A stretch of 64,000 nucleotides of DNA from Nitrospirota bacterium (GCA_021785195.1 JAJYGC010000009.1:1-64000); one strand, 5' to 3'. Positions 44,909 through 53,547 are shown, numbered from the stretch's first letter. The notes: generated by a model not told the origin, from the sequence alone. Numbers and translations: made by a program.

Positions 44909-45721
44909 TCAGGAGATGGTTTGGAGGGGAAAAACGGGCGTTTGTGGCGGGGTGCCGCGTGGGTCGTTGTCCACCGGGACCCATTCTTCCCGGCGTTCCG
45001 CAGTTTTTTCATAGGAAAGACAACACTTGAGACGCCCGCACATGCCAGTCGTCTTCATTGGATTCATGTCCGGATCGAAGTCACGGGCCTGCCGCGTCGT
45101 GACGGACTGGAATTCGCGGAGGAACGTGGAGCAGCACAGCGTTTTTCCGCAAGGCCCAATTCCTCCCAGAAGGGCAGAATGCTCGCGGGGACTGATCTGC
45201 CGAAGCTCATGACGGCCCCGGAACTGGGTATGGATGTCCTTGACGAGTTCCCGGAAGTCCACGCGGCCTTCCGCGGTGTAGTAGATGATGAATTCCGAAG
45301 CGGACAGGTTTCCGGTGACTTCCACGATATTCATGCCAAGGTTCCGGGTCTGGGAGCGTTCCCGGACAAAGATGCTGAGGGAGGTTTCCCGGGCCCTGAG
45401 CGATACGGTCTTTGCCGCGTCGGCCGGTTCGACGAACCGGATGAACCCGTATTCCGGAGGGGTGACCTGGGGGTCGGCATTCTGGATGCGCGGGGACTCC
45501 ACCAGCGTCATCGGCACGGGACCGATCTCCGAATCGCCCAGGATCCGGTCGCCCATCCGGAACGTCAACCCTTCCTGACAGGGAGCCGACAGGGTTCTGT
45601 TTGGACCCAGATTCTTGATCTGGGCTGTCAGGACCCAGTATTCCCCGGTGGGTAGAGGTCTCTGTGGGGGGGGGGTCCTGGGATTGTTCTTTCCCGGATC
45701 ACCGGTTTTCTGGCGTGTCAT
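44909..45721 (-). CDS. ricT: PSP1-domain protein RicT (YaaT)
   Basis: A 270-residue member of the PSP1/RicT family; in Bacillus RicT acts with RicA and RicF in an Fe-S complex that promotes mRNA maturation. The cysteine motifs are intact: GGIGPCGKTLCCSTFLREF and TTGMCGRLKCCLSYE. The N- and C-terminal tails are proline-rich. The start overlaps the holB stop in an ATGA arrangement. The holB-ricT-metG order is widely conserved, supporting the identification. Confidence 0.92.
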   Translation of the reverse strand: MTRQKTGDPGKNNPRTPPPQRPLPTGEYWVLTAQIKNLGPNRTLSAPCQEGLTFRMGDRILGDSEIGPVPMTLVESPRIQNADPQVTPPEYGFIRFVEPADAAKTVSLRARETSLSIFVRERSQTRNLGMNIVEVTGNLSASEFIIYYTAEGRVDFRELVKDIHTQFRGRHELRQISPREHSALLGGIGPCGKTLCCSTFLREFQSVTTRQARDFDPDMNPMKTTGMCGRLKCCLSYEKTAERREEWVPVDNDPRGTPPQTPVFPLQTIS

Positions 45722-46749
45722 GTCTGCGAGCCAATGGCTTCTTTCCAGTCCCAGAGAAGTTCTTCGACTGCAAGGCCCCGATTGATGTTATGCACTTGTA
45801 GTGTCCTCAGTTGCTGGACTCTATCATGAAAATGGGTTCGCTTCAAATGGGGAAGTCGGACTGCCAGTCCTGCCTTTCGGGAACCCTGTTCCAGAAGTTC
45901 ATCCCCCTGAACGGACGCGTCCTGTCGGTACAGACTGAGGAGGAGGGCTTCGACCGTGTCCAGAAAAAGCGTGAATCCTTCTTCGTCTGACAGTTGGGCG
46001 ATATTGTCCGGATCGAAGGGAGGACCGTTCCGGGAATCGAGCAGCAGGCTGATGATCTGCTGAAGGAGCTGACAGGTCGACGGGGAGGAGATGAGGGACT
46101 GGAGGCGTCCCGGAGCTCCCCGGGAGAGGTGGAGCAGGGCTTCTCGCTCAAGGGGGGGGAGTCCTGGGGAAAGTCGATTGAGGATTCGTTCCATTTCAAG
46201 GCGGGGGAGAGGGGGAAAGGCGATGGAGAGGGCACGGGATCGTACGGTAGGTAAAAGGGCATCCGGGAGATGGGTGACCAGGATGAGGACCGTGTCGTCC
46301 GGAGGGTCCTCCAGTGTCTTGAGAAGGCTATTCGATGCAGCAGTGGTCAATTTGTGCGCATTGTTGACGATTCCGACCCGCCGCGGGCTGTAAAGGGGTG
46401 CATTGGTCAAATCTGCGATGAATTTTCGGGTCTGGTCGATCAGGATATTCCCTTCCTTGTCTCCATCTTCTTCGTCCCGGCCTGGGAGGAGAAGAAGATC
46501 AGGGTGGTCTGCCGTGGAGGGGGGCAAAAACAGTCTGCAGGAACCGCAGGCAAGATCGGGCGGGTGGCCGGGGTTTGCGCACAACAGGGATTTGCTCCAT
46601 TCGATTGCGATCTGTCTCTTGCCGGTCCCCTCCGGACCCCAGAAGAGATAAGTGCTGGGAAGGGACGGGTGGCGCGAGATCCGTGCGAGTCGATCCCTCA
46701 ATCCCCGGTACCCCTGGAAGGGGCCTTCCGGGTCGTCAGACCGATCCAT
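45718..46749 (-). CDS. holB: DNA polymerase III delta' subunit
   Basis: Clamp-loader subunit of 343 residues. The AAA+ fold is visible with the P-loop FWGPEGTGKRQIAIEWS, a zinc-knuckle-like region (CANPGHPPDLACGSC), the strand VGIVNNAHKLTTAASNSLLKTLEDPP and ILVTHLPDALLPTVRSRAL. The ATG at 46749 lies inside the tmk end (14-base overlap), and the stop overlaps the ricT start, so three genes are coupled. The C-terminal 120 residues are less conserved, as is usual for delta'. Confidence 0.93.
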   Translation of the reverse strand: MDRSDDPEGPFQGYRGLRDRLARISRHPSLPSTYLFWGPEGTGKRQIAIEWSKSLLCANPGHPPDLACGSCRLFLPPSTADHPDLLLLPGRDEEDGDKEGNILIDQTRKFIADLTNAPLYSPRRVGIVNNAHKLTTAASNSLLKTLEDPPDDTVLILVTHLPDALLPTVRSRALSIAFPPLPRLEMERILNRLSPGLPPLEREALLHLSRGAPGRLQSLISSPSTCQLLQQIISLLLDSRNGPPFDPDNIAQLSDEEGFTLFLDTVEALLLSLYRQDASVQGDELLEQGSRKAGLAVRLPHLKRTHFHDRVQQLRTLQVHNINRGLAVEELLWDWKEAIGSQT

Positions 46750-47419
46750 GGAAGGCTTCCTGGATCGGCTTCAAGTCAAGGAATTTCCGGATTTCCGTTG
46801 TGATCAGACGGGTGATCTCTTCCTCCGGAAGGGTGGCATCGAGGACCAGAATCCGTTCGGGTTCATTCCGGGCAAGTTCCAGATACCCGTTCCTGACTCG
46901 TTCGAAGAACGTCTCGCCCCGTTGTTCGATCCGGTTTTGGGATCCGGACCGCTTCCGGATCCGCTGAAAGGCGGTCTTCGGATGCAGGTCGAGGAGGAAC
47001 GTCCTCTTGGGGCGGATGGATTTCAGGATCATCCGGTTCAGGGTCTCGAGGACTGGAAGCGGGTGTCCCAACCCGTAGCCCTGATAGGCGATGGTGGCAT
47101 CGATGAACCGGTCGACGAGAAGGGTCATGCCTGAGGAAAGCCCTGGGCGGATAACCTCTTCCACATGCTGGGATCGATCGGTCAGGAAGAGGAAAAGTTC
47201 CGAAAGGGGCGACAGGGGAGGTGTTTCAGAAAGGAGGATCGTCCGGACAGCCTCACCCAGGGGAGTCCCCCCGGGCTCACGGGAAAGGGTGACCGGATGA
47301 CCGTTGCGGATGAGAAAATCCCGGATGTGCCGGGCCTGGGTGGATTTTCCGGAGCCATCGATCCCTTCGAACGTAAAAAGGGAGCCGGATAGAAGATCTT
47401 GGTCCGCCTGGTCTTTCAC
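46736..47419 (-). CDS. tmk: Thymidylate kinase
   Basis: Phosphorylates dTMP to dTDP for DNA synthesis; 227 residues. The P-loop is FEGIDGSGKST, the dTMP-binding region is REPGGTPLGEAVRTILL, and the DR(Y/F) motif is LLVDRFIDATIAYQGYG. I favour GTG 47419, giving about 13 residues before the first strand as in typical family members. A TTG at 47518 would add 33 unconserved residues and has no ribosome site. Even the GTG has only a weak site (GCGGG), so the start is uncertain. It is the first gene of the tmk-holB-ricT-metG-tatD run. Confidence 0.92.
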   Translation of the reverse strand: MKDQADQDLLSGSLFTFEGIDGSGKSTQARHIRDFLIRNGHPVTLSREPGGTPLGEAVRTILLSETPPLSPLSELFLFLTDRSQHVEEVIRPGLSSGMTLLVDRFIDATIAYQGYGLGHPLPVLETLNRMILKSIRPKRTFLLDLHPKTAFQRIRKRSGSQNRIEQRGETFFERVRNGYLELARNEPERILVLDATLPEEEITRLITTEIRKFLDLKPIQEAFHGSV

Positions 47420-47584
47420 TGGAACCCGCTTTTTTGGGGGAAGGCGCCTGCCGTATTTATCGCCATGGGAGAAGAATTCAGGAAGGCCCTCCCGGATCTG
47501 GTCCAGGGGGGCCCCCAATAATACGGAAGAAGAATGAGAGCACGGAAGAAAATGCGAAACTGGGCCGATGGTGAGCCCGAATGC

Positions 47585-47674
47585 CTAGTGCTCCTTGATC
47601 TTGTTTGCGATGATCAGCGTGGTGCTCACCACAACTCCGAGAAAAAGAGAAACAACCCAATGCAGATCGCCCAT
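47585..47674 (-). CDS. 29-residue single-pass membrane peptide
   Basis: The frame starts MGDLHWVVSLFLGVVVSTTL and ends IIANKIKEH, one membrane helix followed by a basic tail. GAGG lies 6 bases before ATG 47674. It lies 165 bp upstream of tmk on the same strand. No family is recognised. The ribosome site and clean helix with a positive C-terminal end make it more convincing than a chance frame. Confidence 0.5.
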   Translation of the reverse strand: MGDLHWVVSLFLGVVVSTTLIIANKIKEH

Positions 47675-47937
47675 GTGGCACCTCTCGGTTGATAGATGGT
47701 TCCGGTTTTTGGACCGGAGCAGACGCCGGGCCCGGGAATCGGATCCGGTCAAACGCACCGACACCACATTCTATCAAGCCTGACAAAGAAAGCAAGTCCG
47801 TTTGTTTTTCATTGGGATCCCCCTGACGGATCGGTTTCTTGAGGAAATCTTAATTTTTTTGTCGCCTCTTGATCCTAAGACTAGGGTGGACCTTTTTTCC
47901 GGTTGATCGAAACCTGTTGAAAAAGTTAGGAGATGCG

Positions 47938-50604
47938 ATGGGAATGCTGAAGGAAAAAGGAGGATTATCTTCAAATCTCTGGAAGCTGGAAATGGATGCC
48001 GGATCGGTATCCGCCAGGGGGATGGTCCATTTTTTTTTCCAGCTTGATCCAACTGTCTGGGCCGAACGCGTTTATCGGATGTTTCTGGAACACGAGGACT
48101 GGTCATGGATTCCCATTGTTGAAGGTAAAAAGCCATTGGGCGTGATCTCCAGGAATGTCTTGATCGAAAAATTTTCTTCCCGCTACTCCCATGATCTTTT
48201 TTCCCGGAAACCGATTTCCCTTTTTATGAATCCGGACCCCCTGATTGTCGAGGCGGACTGGCCCCTAAGCGAACTGAGCCGCTCTTTTTTAAGCCGTGGG
48301 TTCAAGCGCGATGACGGCTGCTTGATCGTCACGGAGGGTGGAGACTACCTGGGGCTCGTGACCGTCCATGACTGGATGTGTGAGCTGACCCGACGGGAAG
48401 AGTCCTTTCTCCACCATCAGGCCCACCATGATCCCTTGACCGGTCTGTCCAACAGGTTGCACTTCCAGACATTTCTTCAGGAAAAGACCAGTTCCCTTTC
48501 AGAAAGTCGAATGACATTCGCCCTCCTCTATATCGATCTGGACAGGTTCAAGTTTGTCAATGACAGTTTTGGGCATGGTGCCGGGGATGCCCTGCTTGTG
48601 GAGGTGGCGGGAAGAATCGGCCGACGGCTTTCCTCTGGAGATCTGGCGGCCCGGTTGGGTGGAGACGAATTTATTGTGTTTCTCGAGGAACGGGAAGGGG
48701 ATTGCAGAGAATATTTTTCAGCCAGAAAAGAAGAAATCGAGTCCCTGTTTTCAGAGGCTTTTCGGTACAGGGATCATGAAATCCCGGTAGCGGCTTCGAT
48801 CGGCATGGCAATCTGGCCGGAAGAGGGTTCGGATCCTGAAGAGATCATTCAGGTGGGGGATCGGAACATGTACCGCTCGAAACGATTGCGGAGGGGGGAT
48901 TCCTACCTTCCCATGGGAGCACGGGGTTTAGAGTCTCAGTGCGAGCCTTTCTCCGGAACCCTTCTGGAGTATGAACCTGTATTTCTTGAATTGGGATCAG
49001 GAGGGAATCTTTTGTCCGCGAAAGGGAAAGCGGTCTCAAGATTGCTCCCTGATGATTCCCGCTCGTTCGGGCGGTTTCTGGATTTCCTGAAAGGAACAGG
49101 GGGAAGAGACTCTATCTTTTTCAGGATGAACGCCTCGGAACGGGATGCGGGAGGTCCCGTCATTTTCGACGCAGTGGATGGATCCCTTCCGTTGTACTGG
49201 ACTTCCCGCCGCCATACGGAAGAGGGAGAGACCGTCCGGTTTGACCTGGATTTATGGATTGCAGACTCGGCCATGGACCTTTTGGTCGAGCTGGAACGTC
49301 GCAAGAAGCTTGATGGCCTGACGGGCCTGATGAACCGATCCTCTCTCTATGACCACATTGACACCCTTCTGGGGCAATCGCTTCCGCTGATCATTCTGCT
49401 CATAGACCTGGATCGGTTCAAAAGCATCAATGATACCTATGGTCCCATCGTGGGTGACCAGGTGTTGATTGCGGCGGGAAGACGGATCCGGACATTTTTC
49501 CGTCCTGAGGATGTGGTGGCCCGGATGGGAGGGGATGAATTCGCAATCGTCCTGGAAGGTGGAATCCCGGAACATATTCTGAAAGAACGAGTTGACCAAT
49601 TGATTCATTCGTTGTCGTCTCCCTATGCATTGCCGGATGGGGAAATGGTGGTGACCCCCAGCATTGGGGTGAGCTTTTCACCAACGGACGGGAACGAGAA
49701 GTCAGTCCTTCTCAAAAACGCGGATTCGGCGCTTTATGATGCCAAAAACAAGGGAGGAAGCCGTTTCTGTTTTTACCAGGAACCGATGAATGCCTGGTCG
49801 CGTGAACGCCTTCAGCTGGAGTCCCAGCTGAGGGGAGCGGTGGACCGGGGGGAGTTCCGGGTATTCTATCAGCCCATCATGTCCTTTCCCGATCGTCTTC
49901 TGAAAGGCGTTGAAGCGTTGGTCCGGTGGCAATCACCCCAGTTCGGTCTCGTCGGTCCGGACCGCTTCATCCCGTTGTCGGAAGAAACGGGACTGATTGT
50001 TCCGATCGGGGAGTGGGTTCTCAGGCAGGCGTTGGAACAGTCCGTGCGATGGTCTGAGCAGATCAGTCTTCCCCTGTTGTTTTCGGTCAATATTTCTCCG
50101 CGCCAGATCCATGAGGCTGATTTTGTGTCCATGATAGACCGTGCCATACAGGAAACCGGGGCGGATCCGGAGCAGTTGGTGCTGGAATTGACAGAAAGCG
50201 CCCTGATGCAGGAAGCAGGGCTTGTGGCCCAGACGCTGCAACAGGTCAAGGAGCGAGGAATTGGCATTGCAATTGATGATTTCGGTACTGGATATTCTTC
50301 ACTCAATTATTTGAAAACATTTCCTGCGGACATCATCAAGATCGATAAGAGCTTTGTTCGGGAAGTGGTCAAGAGCCCAGAGGATGCGGCAATCGTTCGG
50401 GCCATCATCAGCCTTTGTCACAGTCTTGACCGAAGGGTGTGCGCGGAGGGTGTGGAAACACAGGAGCAATGGGAATTCCTCTCGGAGGTCGGCTGCGACC
50501 GGGCCCAGGGATTCTTGATCAGCCGTCCGATGGAGAGCAGTCTTTTCCAGAAAACCTACCTCGATCTGTTTGTCGGTCATTGCTCCGATGGACAAGAAGC
50601 ATAG
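47938..50604 (+). CDS. CBS-GGDEF-GGDEF-EAL cyclic-di-GMP signalling protein
   Basis: An 888-residue cytoplasmic protein. Order: CBS-like pair (about 25-150; VYRMFLEHEDWSWIPIVEGKKPLGVI and CLIVTEGGDYLGLVTVHDWM), first GGDEF domain (GGDEF at 241-245), a degenerate PAS-like middle (345-445), second GGDEF domain (GGDEF at 531-535, with inhibitory-site RPED at 522-525), then EAL (EALVRW at 659-664, later DDFGTGYSSLNYLK). Both cyclase motifs and the phosphodiesterase motif look intact, so it could make and degrade c-di-GMP. The first GGDEF lacks an RxxD inhibitory site. I start at 47938, where AGGAG lies 5 bases upstream. Confidence 0.9.
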   Translation: MGMLKEKGGLSSNLWKLEMDAGSVSARGMVHFFFQLDPTVWAERVYRMFLEHEDWSWIPIVEGKKPLGVISRNVLIEKFSSRYSHDLFSRKPISLFMNPDPLIVEADWPLSELSRSFLSRGFKRDDGCLIVTEGGDYLGLVTVHDWMCELTRREESFLHHQAHHDPLTGLSNRLHFQTFLQEKTSSLSESRMTFALLYIDLDRFKFVNDSFGHGAGDALLVEVAGRIGRRLSSGDLAARLGGDEFIVFLEEREGDCREYFSARKEEIESLFSEAFRYRDHEIPVAASIGMAIWPEEGSDPEEIIQVGDRNMYRSKRLRRGDSYLPMGARGLESQCEPFSGTLLEYEPVFLELGSGGNLLSAKGKAVSRLLPDDSRSFGRFLDFLKGTGGRDSIFFRMNASERDAGGPVIFDAVDGSLPLYWTSRRHTEEGETVRFDLDLWIADSAMDLLVELERRKKLDGLTGLMNRSSLYDHIDTLLGQSLPLIILLIDLDRFKSINDTYGPIVGDQVLIAAGRRIRTFFRPEDVVARMGGDEFAIVLEGGIPEHILKERVDQLIHSLSSPYALPDGEMVVTPSIGVSFSPTDGNEKSVLLKNADSALYDAKNKGGSRFCFYQEPMNAWSRERLQLESQLRGAVDRGEFRVFYQPIMSFPDRLLKGVEALVRWQSPQFGLVGPDRFIPLSEETGLIVPIGEWVLRQALEQSVRWSEQISLPLLFSVNISPRQIHEADFVSMIDRAIQETGADPEQLVLELTESALMQEAGLVAQTLQQVKERGIGIAIDDFGTGYSSLNYLKTFPADIIKIDKSFVREVVKSPEDAAIVRAIISLCHSLDRRVCAEGVETQEQWEFLSEVGCDRAQGFLISRPMESSLFQKTYLDLFVGHCSDGQEA

Positions 50605-50664
50605 CCTTCCCCAAGGGAATCTCCTGAAATTTTCCCCCCTCCCGGGAAGCAACCCGTTGTCCTC

Positions 50665-50694
50665 TTGACAAATTGTTCTATCTAGGACAATACT
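50665..50694 (+). promoter_or_regulatory. Promoter with embedded MarR-type operator
   Basis: TTGACA (50665-50670) and AATACT (50689-50694) form a -35/-10 pair with 18-base spacing. Between them lies the dyad ATTGTTC (50072 offset aside: 50672-50678) and GGACAAT (50685-50691), 6 of 7 positions inverted, with a 6-base spacer. A repressor bound there would block the polymerase, as expected for an autoregulated marR gene 31 bp downstream. Confidence 0.6.
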
Positions 50695-50724
50695 GATTAA
50701 AACTAATTTTGTTCGGGAGGCCAG

Positions 50725-51243
50725 ATGGGGGCGGGGCGTTTGGAAAGCGATCCGGATCAGGTGAATGGAGAAGAACCGTTTCTACTGGTTTTGCGCCCGT
50801 TGGCAGAAGCATATCTGGCATTTATCCGGGAGTCTGACCGACAAACAGAACGGATGGGATTGACGGGGGGGCAGTTTGACGTGATTGCCACACTCGGGGA
50901 TACCGAAGGATTGTCCTGTCGAGAACTTTCGGAAAGGACATTGGTTACCAAGGGGACCCTGACCGGAGTTCTGGATCGTCTGGAGGCCAAGGGGCTGATT
51001 GTCGGAGAGGTCAACCCCTTGGACCGTCGGGTTCGAATCGTACGATTGACAGGTGAGGGAGAGGCGTTGTTCAAAAAAGTTTTTCCGGCACAGATCTGTC
51101 ATCTGAGGCCTTTCTTTGAACAAGCCTTGAATCTGGAGGAGATGCATCAGCTTAGGCGTCTTCTGATCCGAATCAAGGAAAGCTTCCAGGGGAACCGGGC
51201 CGGCAGAATGAGTCGAAAAAGTCTGAAGAATGAGTCCAGTTGA
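50725..51243 (+). CDS. MarR-family transcriptional regulator
   Basis: A 172-residue winged helix-turn-helix repressor. The DNA-binding part is LTGGQFDVIATLGDTEGLSCRELSERTLVTKGTLTGVLDRLEAKGLI, and the wing is GEVNPLDRRVRIVRLTGEGEALF. GGGAGG precedes ATG 50725. It is first in a likely marR-doxX-CDGSH unit and has a dyad within its promoter, so autoregulation is likely. The ligand is unknown; the DoxX and CDGSH partners suggest a redox or oxidative-stress signal. Confidence 0.9.
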   Translation: MGAGRLESDPDQVNGEEPFLLVLRPLAEAYLAFIRESDRQTERMGLTGGQFDVIATLGDTEGLSCRELSERTLVTKGTLTGVLDRLEAKGLIVGEVNPLDRRVRIVRLTGEGEALFKKVFPAQICHLRPFFEQALNLEEMHQLRRLLIRIKESFQGNRAGRMSRKSLKNESS

Positions 51244-51253
51244 GGAGAGTCCA

Positions 51254-51718
51254 GTGAAATCGTTCTTTTCTACGAATGCAAGTTGGCCCCTGTTGATTGT
51301 GCGCCTTGGTGTCGGTGGGGTTCTTCTCCCCCACGGGTTCCAGAAACTTCTCGGGTGGTTCGGGGGGTTTGGATGGAGTGCCACCCTCTCCTTTTTTTCC
51401 AGTGCGCTCCATGTTCCCGTTCCGATCGCCGTTCTGGTGATTTTGGGAGAATCCCTCGGGAGCGTTGCGATGCTCCTCGGATTGATGACGCGATTCGTGG
51501 CGTTCGGATACCTTCTGATCATGATTGGAGCCATTGCCATGGTCCATTGGCCGAATGGGTTCTTTATGAACTGGTTCGGCAAACAGGCAGGTGAGGGGTT
51601 TGAGTACCATCTCCTGGTGATCTCGATGGCCGCTGCGCTCCTCGTGGGAGGAGGCGGAAAGTGGTCGGTTGACGCAATCATTGCCCGTCGGACCCGTCGG
51701 ACTGGATCAGGCCGGTAG
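51254..51718 (+). CDS. DoxX-family membrane protein
   Basis: A 154-residue inner-membrane protein with four helices, starting at WPLLIVRLGVGGVLLPHGFQKL (the DoxX signature with G-x-x-x-x-x-HG). It continues with VPIAVLVILGESLGSVAMLLGL, FGYLLIMIGAIAMVHW and a last helix LLVISMAAALLVGGG. DoxX-type proteins appear in thiosulfate:quinone reductases and in oxidative-stress complexes. I start at GTG 51254 (GAGGAG 6 bases upstream, 10 bases after the marR stop). ATG 51230 overlaps marR and is the alternative. Confidence 0.85.
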   Translation: MKSFFSTNASWPLLIVRLGVGGVLLPHGFQKLLGWFGGFGWSATLSFFSSALHVPVPIAVLVILGESLGSVAMLLGLMTRFVAFGYLLIMIGAIAMVHWPNGFFMNWFGKQAGEGFEYHLLVISMAAALLVGGGGKWSVDAIIARRTRRTGSGR

Positions 51719-51783
51719 GATGTGTCACCGATCTTAGGATGGAAGCAGTTAGTTGAAAAACGAATGACGAAAAGGGAGGTTCC

Positions 51784-52014
51784 ATGAGTCGATTCTCACC
51801 GATAGTACGGGATGAAAAAGCCGGCGAATATCATTGGTGCGCTTGCGGGGAGTCACAGTCCCAGCCGTTTTGTGATGGGGCACACAGCCGAAAGAATACC
51901 GGAAAATCCCCAATGGTTGTGAAACTGGAGTCTGACCGCAAGGTTGCCTGGTGTACCTGCAAGCATTCATCCAATAAGCCTTTCTGCGATGGAACGCACG
52001 CGCGGATTTCCTAA
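51784..52014 (+). CDS. Double CDGSH iron-sulfur protein
   Basis: A 76-residue protein with two CDGSH motifs: CACGESQSQPFCDGAH and CTCKHSSNKPFCDGTH. Each gives the C-x-C-x-S-x3-P-x-C-D-G-x-H set that binds a redox-active 2Fe-2S cluster through three cysteines and one histidine. It is soluble, without membrane anchor, unlike mitoNEET. GGGAGG precedes the ATG. It lies 65 bp after doxX, with a terminator directly after it, so it probably ends the marR-doxX unit. Confidence 0.92.
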   Translation: MSRFSPIVRDEKAGEYHWCACGESQSQPFCDGAHSRKNTGKSPMVVKLESDRKVAWCTCKHSSNKPFCDGTHARIS

Positions 52015-52029
52015 GGCAATGTTGGCCCT

Positions 52030-52061
52030 CCGGGTGGGATGTGCCCCTTCCACCCGGTTTT
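52030..52061 (+). terminator. Intrinsic terminator of the CDGSH gene
   Basis: CCGGGTGG (52030-52037) pairs with CCACCCGG (52050-52057), followed by TTTT. It lies 16 bp past the stop of the CDGSH protein gene. Confidence 0.7.
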
Positions 52062-52329
52062 GGGAAAACAGTCATGGTGCAATGATTTGTTTCCCAAGCC
52101 CCCTCACCAATCATCAGCATTCCCCCTGCCCGTGTCCAATTCATAACCTTCTCTCCCTGGGTTGATCGGTCCCTTTCCCGAACGAAAGAGTTCCCGAATG
52201 GAGGTCGGCATTTTTGGTGTCTGTCGAGTGCCATTGCTCCGATTGCTTTCGGAAAAGGGTTGTGGGGTCTGCTTTTCGATCGGATCCCGGAGATTCATTG
52301 TTCATTTCAAATTTTTTAAACCGTGAAAT

Positions 52330-52349
52330 ATTTTTATAATTATAAAAAT
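52330..52349. repeat. 20-bp perfect AT-only palindrome
   Basis: ATTTTTATAA is followed at once by its reverse complement. It lies in a roughly 100-bp tract that is almost entirely A and T within a GC-rich neighbourhood. It may be a protein-binding or melting site upstream of the gene at 52547, or low-complexity coincidence. Confidence 0.5.
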
Positions 52350-52546
52350 TATTTATTAAAAAAATACTTGCAAAAACAAAAATATGAGTATATTTTTTGT
52401 GTGGTCTTGGAGGGAGTTGAGTTTTTTGAAGGAGTGTTCTTTTGGTCGATTCTTTCCGAGAAGACTGTTGTGTTTGATTCGGAATCATTACGTTCGGAAT
52501 TCTCTTTTCGGGGAGAATCTGGGCAGAAAGGAATCGGGAGGGGGAG

Positions 52547-52828
52547 ATGTACATCAGGCATCACGAGCCGGAAAGCCGGCTGAGGCGCACTGCGGTTGTG
52601 CTTTCGTTGGTCGGGGCTGTTCTTTTTCCATTGGCGGGCTATATGGATTGGGGCAAGGGAGAAGGGCAACGAGGAACCCCCGGAGTCCTGGAAATCTCCG
52701 GAATATCGACCAAGGCGATGTGGGATCCGGCTATTGGCGCGTGCCGGAGCTCCAACTCGGGACAGGGCTGTCCGACCATTCTGTCGAAGCAGACCCCAGT
52801 CAATCCTGATCCATCCAATTCACGCTGA
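52547..52828 (+). CDS. Small membrane-anchored or exported protein of unknown function
   Basis: A 93-residue protein with one N-terminal hydrophobic segment (TAVVLSLVGAVLFPLAGYMDW, about 15-35) after a basic start (MYIRHHEPESRLRR). The rest is soluble and Gly/Pro/Ser-rich, with two cysteines (GACRSSNSGQGC). A strong GGGAGGGGG site directly precedes the ATG. The AT-rich island upstream may supply its promoter. No family is recognised. Confidence 0.55.
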   Translation: MYIRHHEPESRLRRTAVVLSLVGAVLFPLAGYMDWGKGEGQRGTPGVLEISGISTKAMWDPAIGACRSSNSGQGCPTILSKQTPVNPDPSNSR

Positions 52829-53208
52829 ACCAGAAGGTGATATGGGTATTAATGAATGTCATCGGCAGGACCGGTGGGCAAACCCTCTCGAACACACTCC
52901 CTGATTCTTCCCTCCGGTCCGTTCCGATTCATGAAGTGGTTTTCGCGATGAGATCCTGAAGCCCTTTCCGGTCGCCATCCGATCCCTGAAAGGACCGCGT
53001 CCCGACGGAGTCAGGGTACTCCTCCATCCCCCACTTGCCCTTTGCGGTCTTGTCCCACCTGTTCATCCTTGTTCCGTCCGAAGCATTCCGGTTCCCAATG
53101 TAATGATCGATCTGATTCCATTCCACAGTCGGGGACTTTGCCGGGGGAGTTTGTGGTTGTGAAGATCGGCTGACCGAATGGCAAGGCTTGTTTTACAACA
53201 GCAGACAA
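52829..53208. other. Intergenic region, 380 bp
   Basis: No gene, RNA or terminator supported. The right end leads into the arsR operator. Confidence 0.4.
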
Positions 53209-53224
53209 TTCCATTATTATGGAA
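53209..53224. promoter_or_regulatory. Candidate ArsR operator
   Basis: TTCCAT (53209-53214) and ATGGAA (53219-53224) are perfect inverted copies around TATT. The dyad ends 2 bases before the arsR start codon, where bound repressor would block its own transcript. Confidence 0.5.
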
Positions 53225-53226
53225 AT

Positions 53227-53547
53227 ATGGATAATAAAGAGGCCGTCTATCTTCTTGACGCTTTGGCCCAGGAGTCCCGACTTGCCATTTTCCGGTTGCT
53301 GGTGGAAGCCGGGCCGGGGGGGCTCCACGCCACCCAAATCGGAAAGTCGCTGGGAATTCCAGCGGCAACCCTCTCGTTCCACCTCAAAGAGTTGACCCAT
53401 GTCGGGTTGATCCAGAAACGAAAATCCGGGCGGTTCCTTTATTATGCGACCGACTATCGGGTGATGAATGCACTGGTAGGTTTTTTGACGAAGAATTGTT
53501 GTTCGGGACAGTCTTGTTTTCCGGAGCCTGTTCATGACGGTGAATGA
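53227..53547 (+). CDS. arsR: Arsenic-responsive repressor ArsR
   Basis: A 106-residue winged helix-turn-helix repressor of the ArsR/SmtB family. The core is LLDALAQESRLAIFRLLVEAG, the recognition helix IPAATLSFHLKELTHVGLI, and the wing KRKSGRFLYYATD. It lacks the classic ELCVCDL ligands in the DNA-binding helix. It carries C-terminal cysteines (NCCSGQSC), as in the arsenic sensors of acidophiles such as Acidithiobacillus. I start at ATG 53227; the upstream frame from TTG 53188 would run through the operator dyad. It is followed 35 bp later by arsI. Confidence 0.85.
   Translation: MDNKEAVYLLDALAQESRLAIFRLLVEAGPGGLHATQIGKSLGIPAATLSFHLKELTHVGLIQKRKSGRFLYYATDYRVMNALVGFLTKNCCSGQSCFPEPVHDGE

Larger units (their letters stand above)
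52015..52546. other. Intergenic region with AT-rich island, 532 bp
   Basis: Contains the terminator at 52030 and a very AT-rich tract at about 52296-52400. The tract includes a 20-bp perfect palindrome (52330-52349). No gene is supported. Confidence 0.55.
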
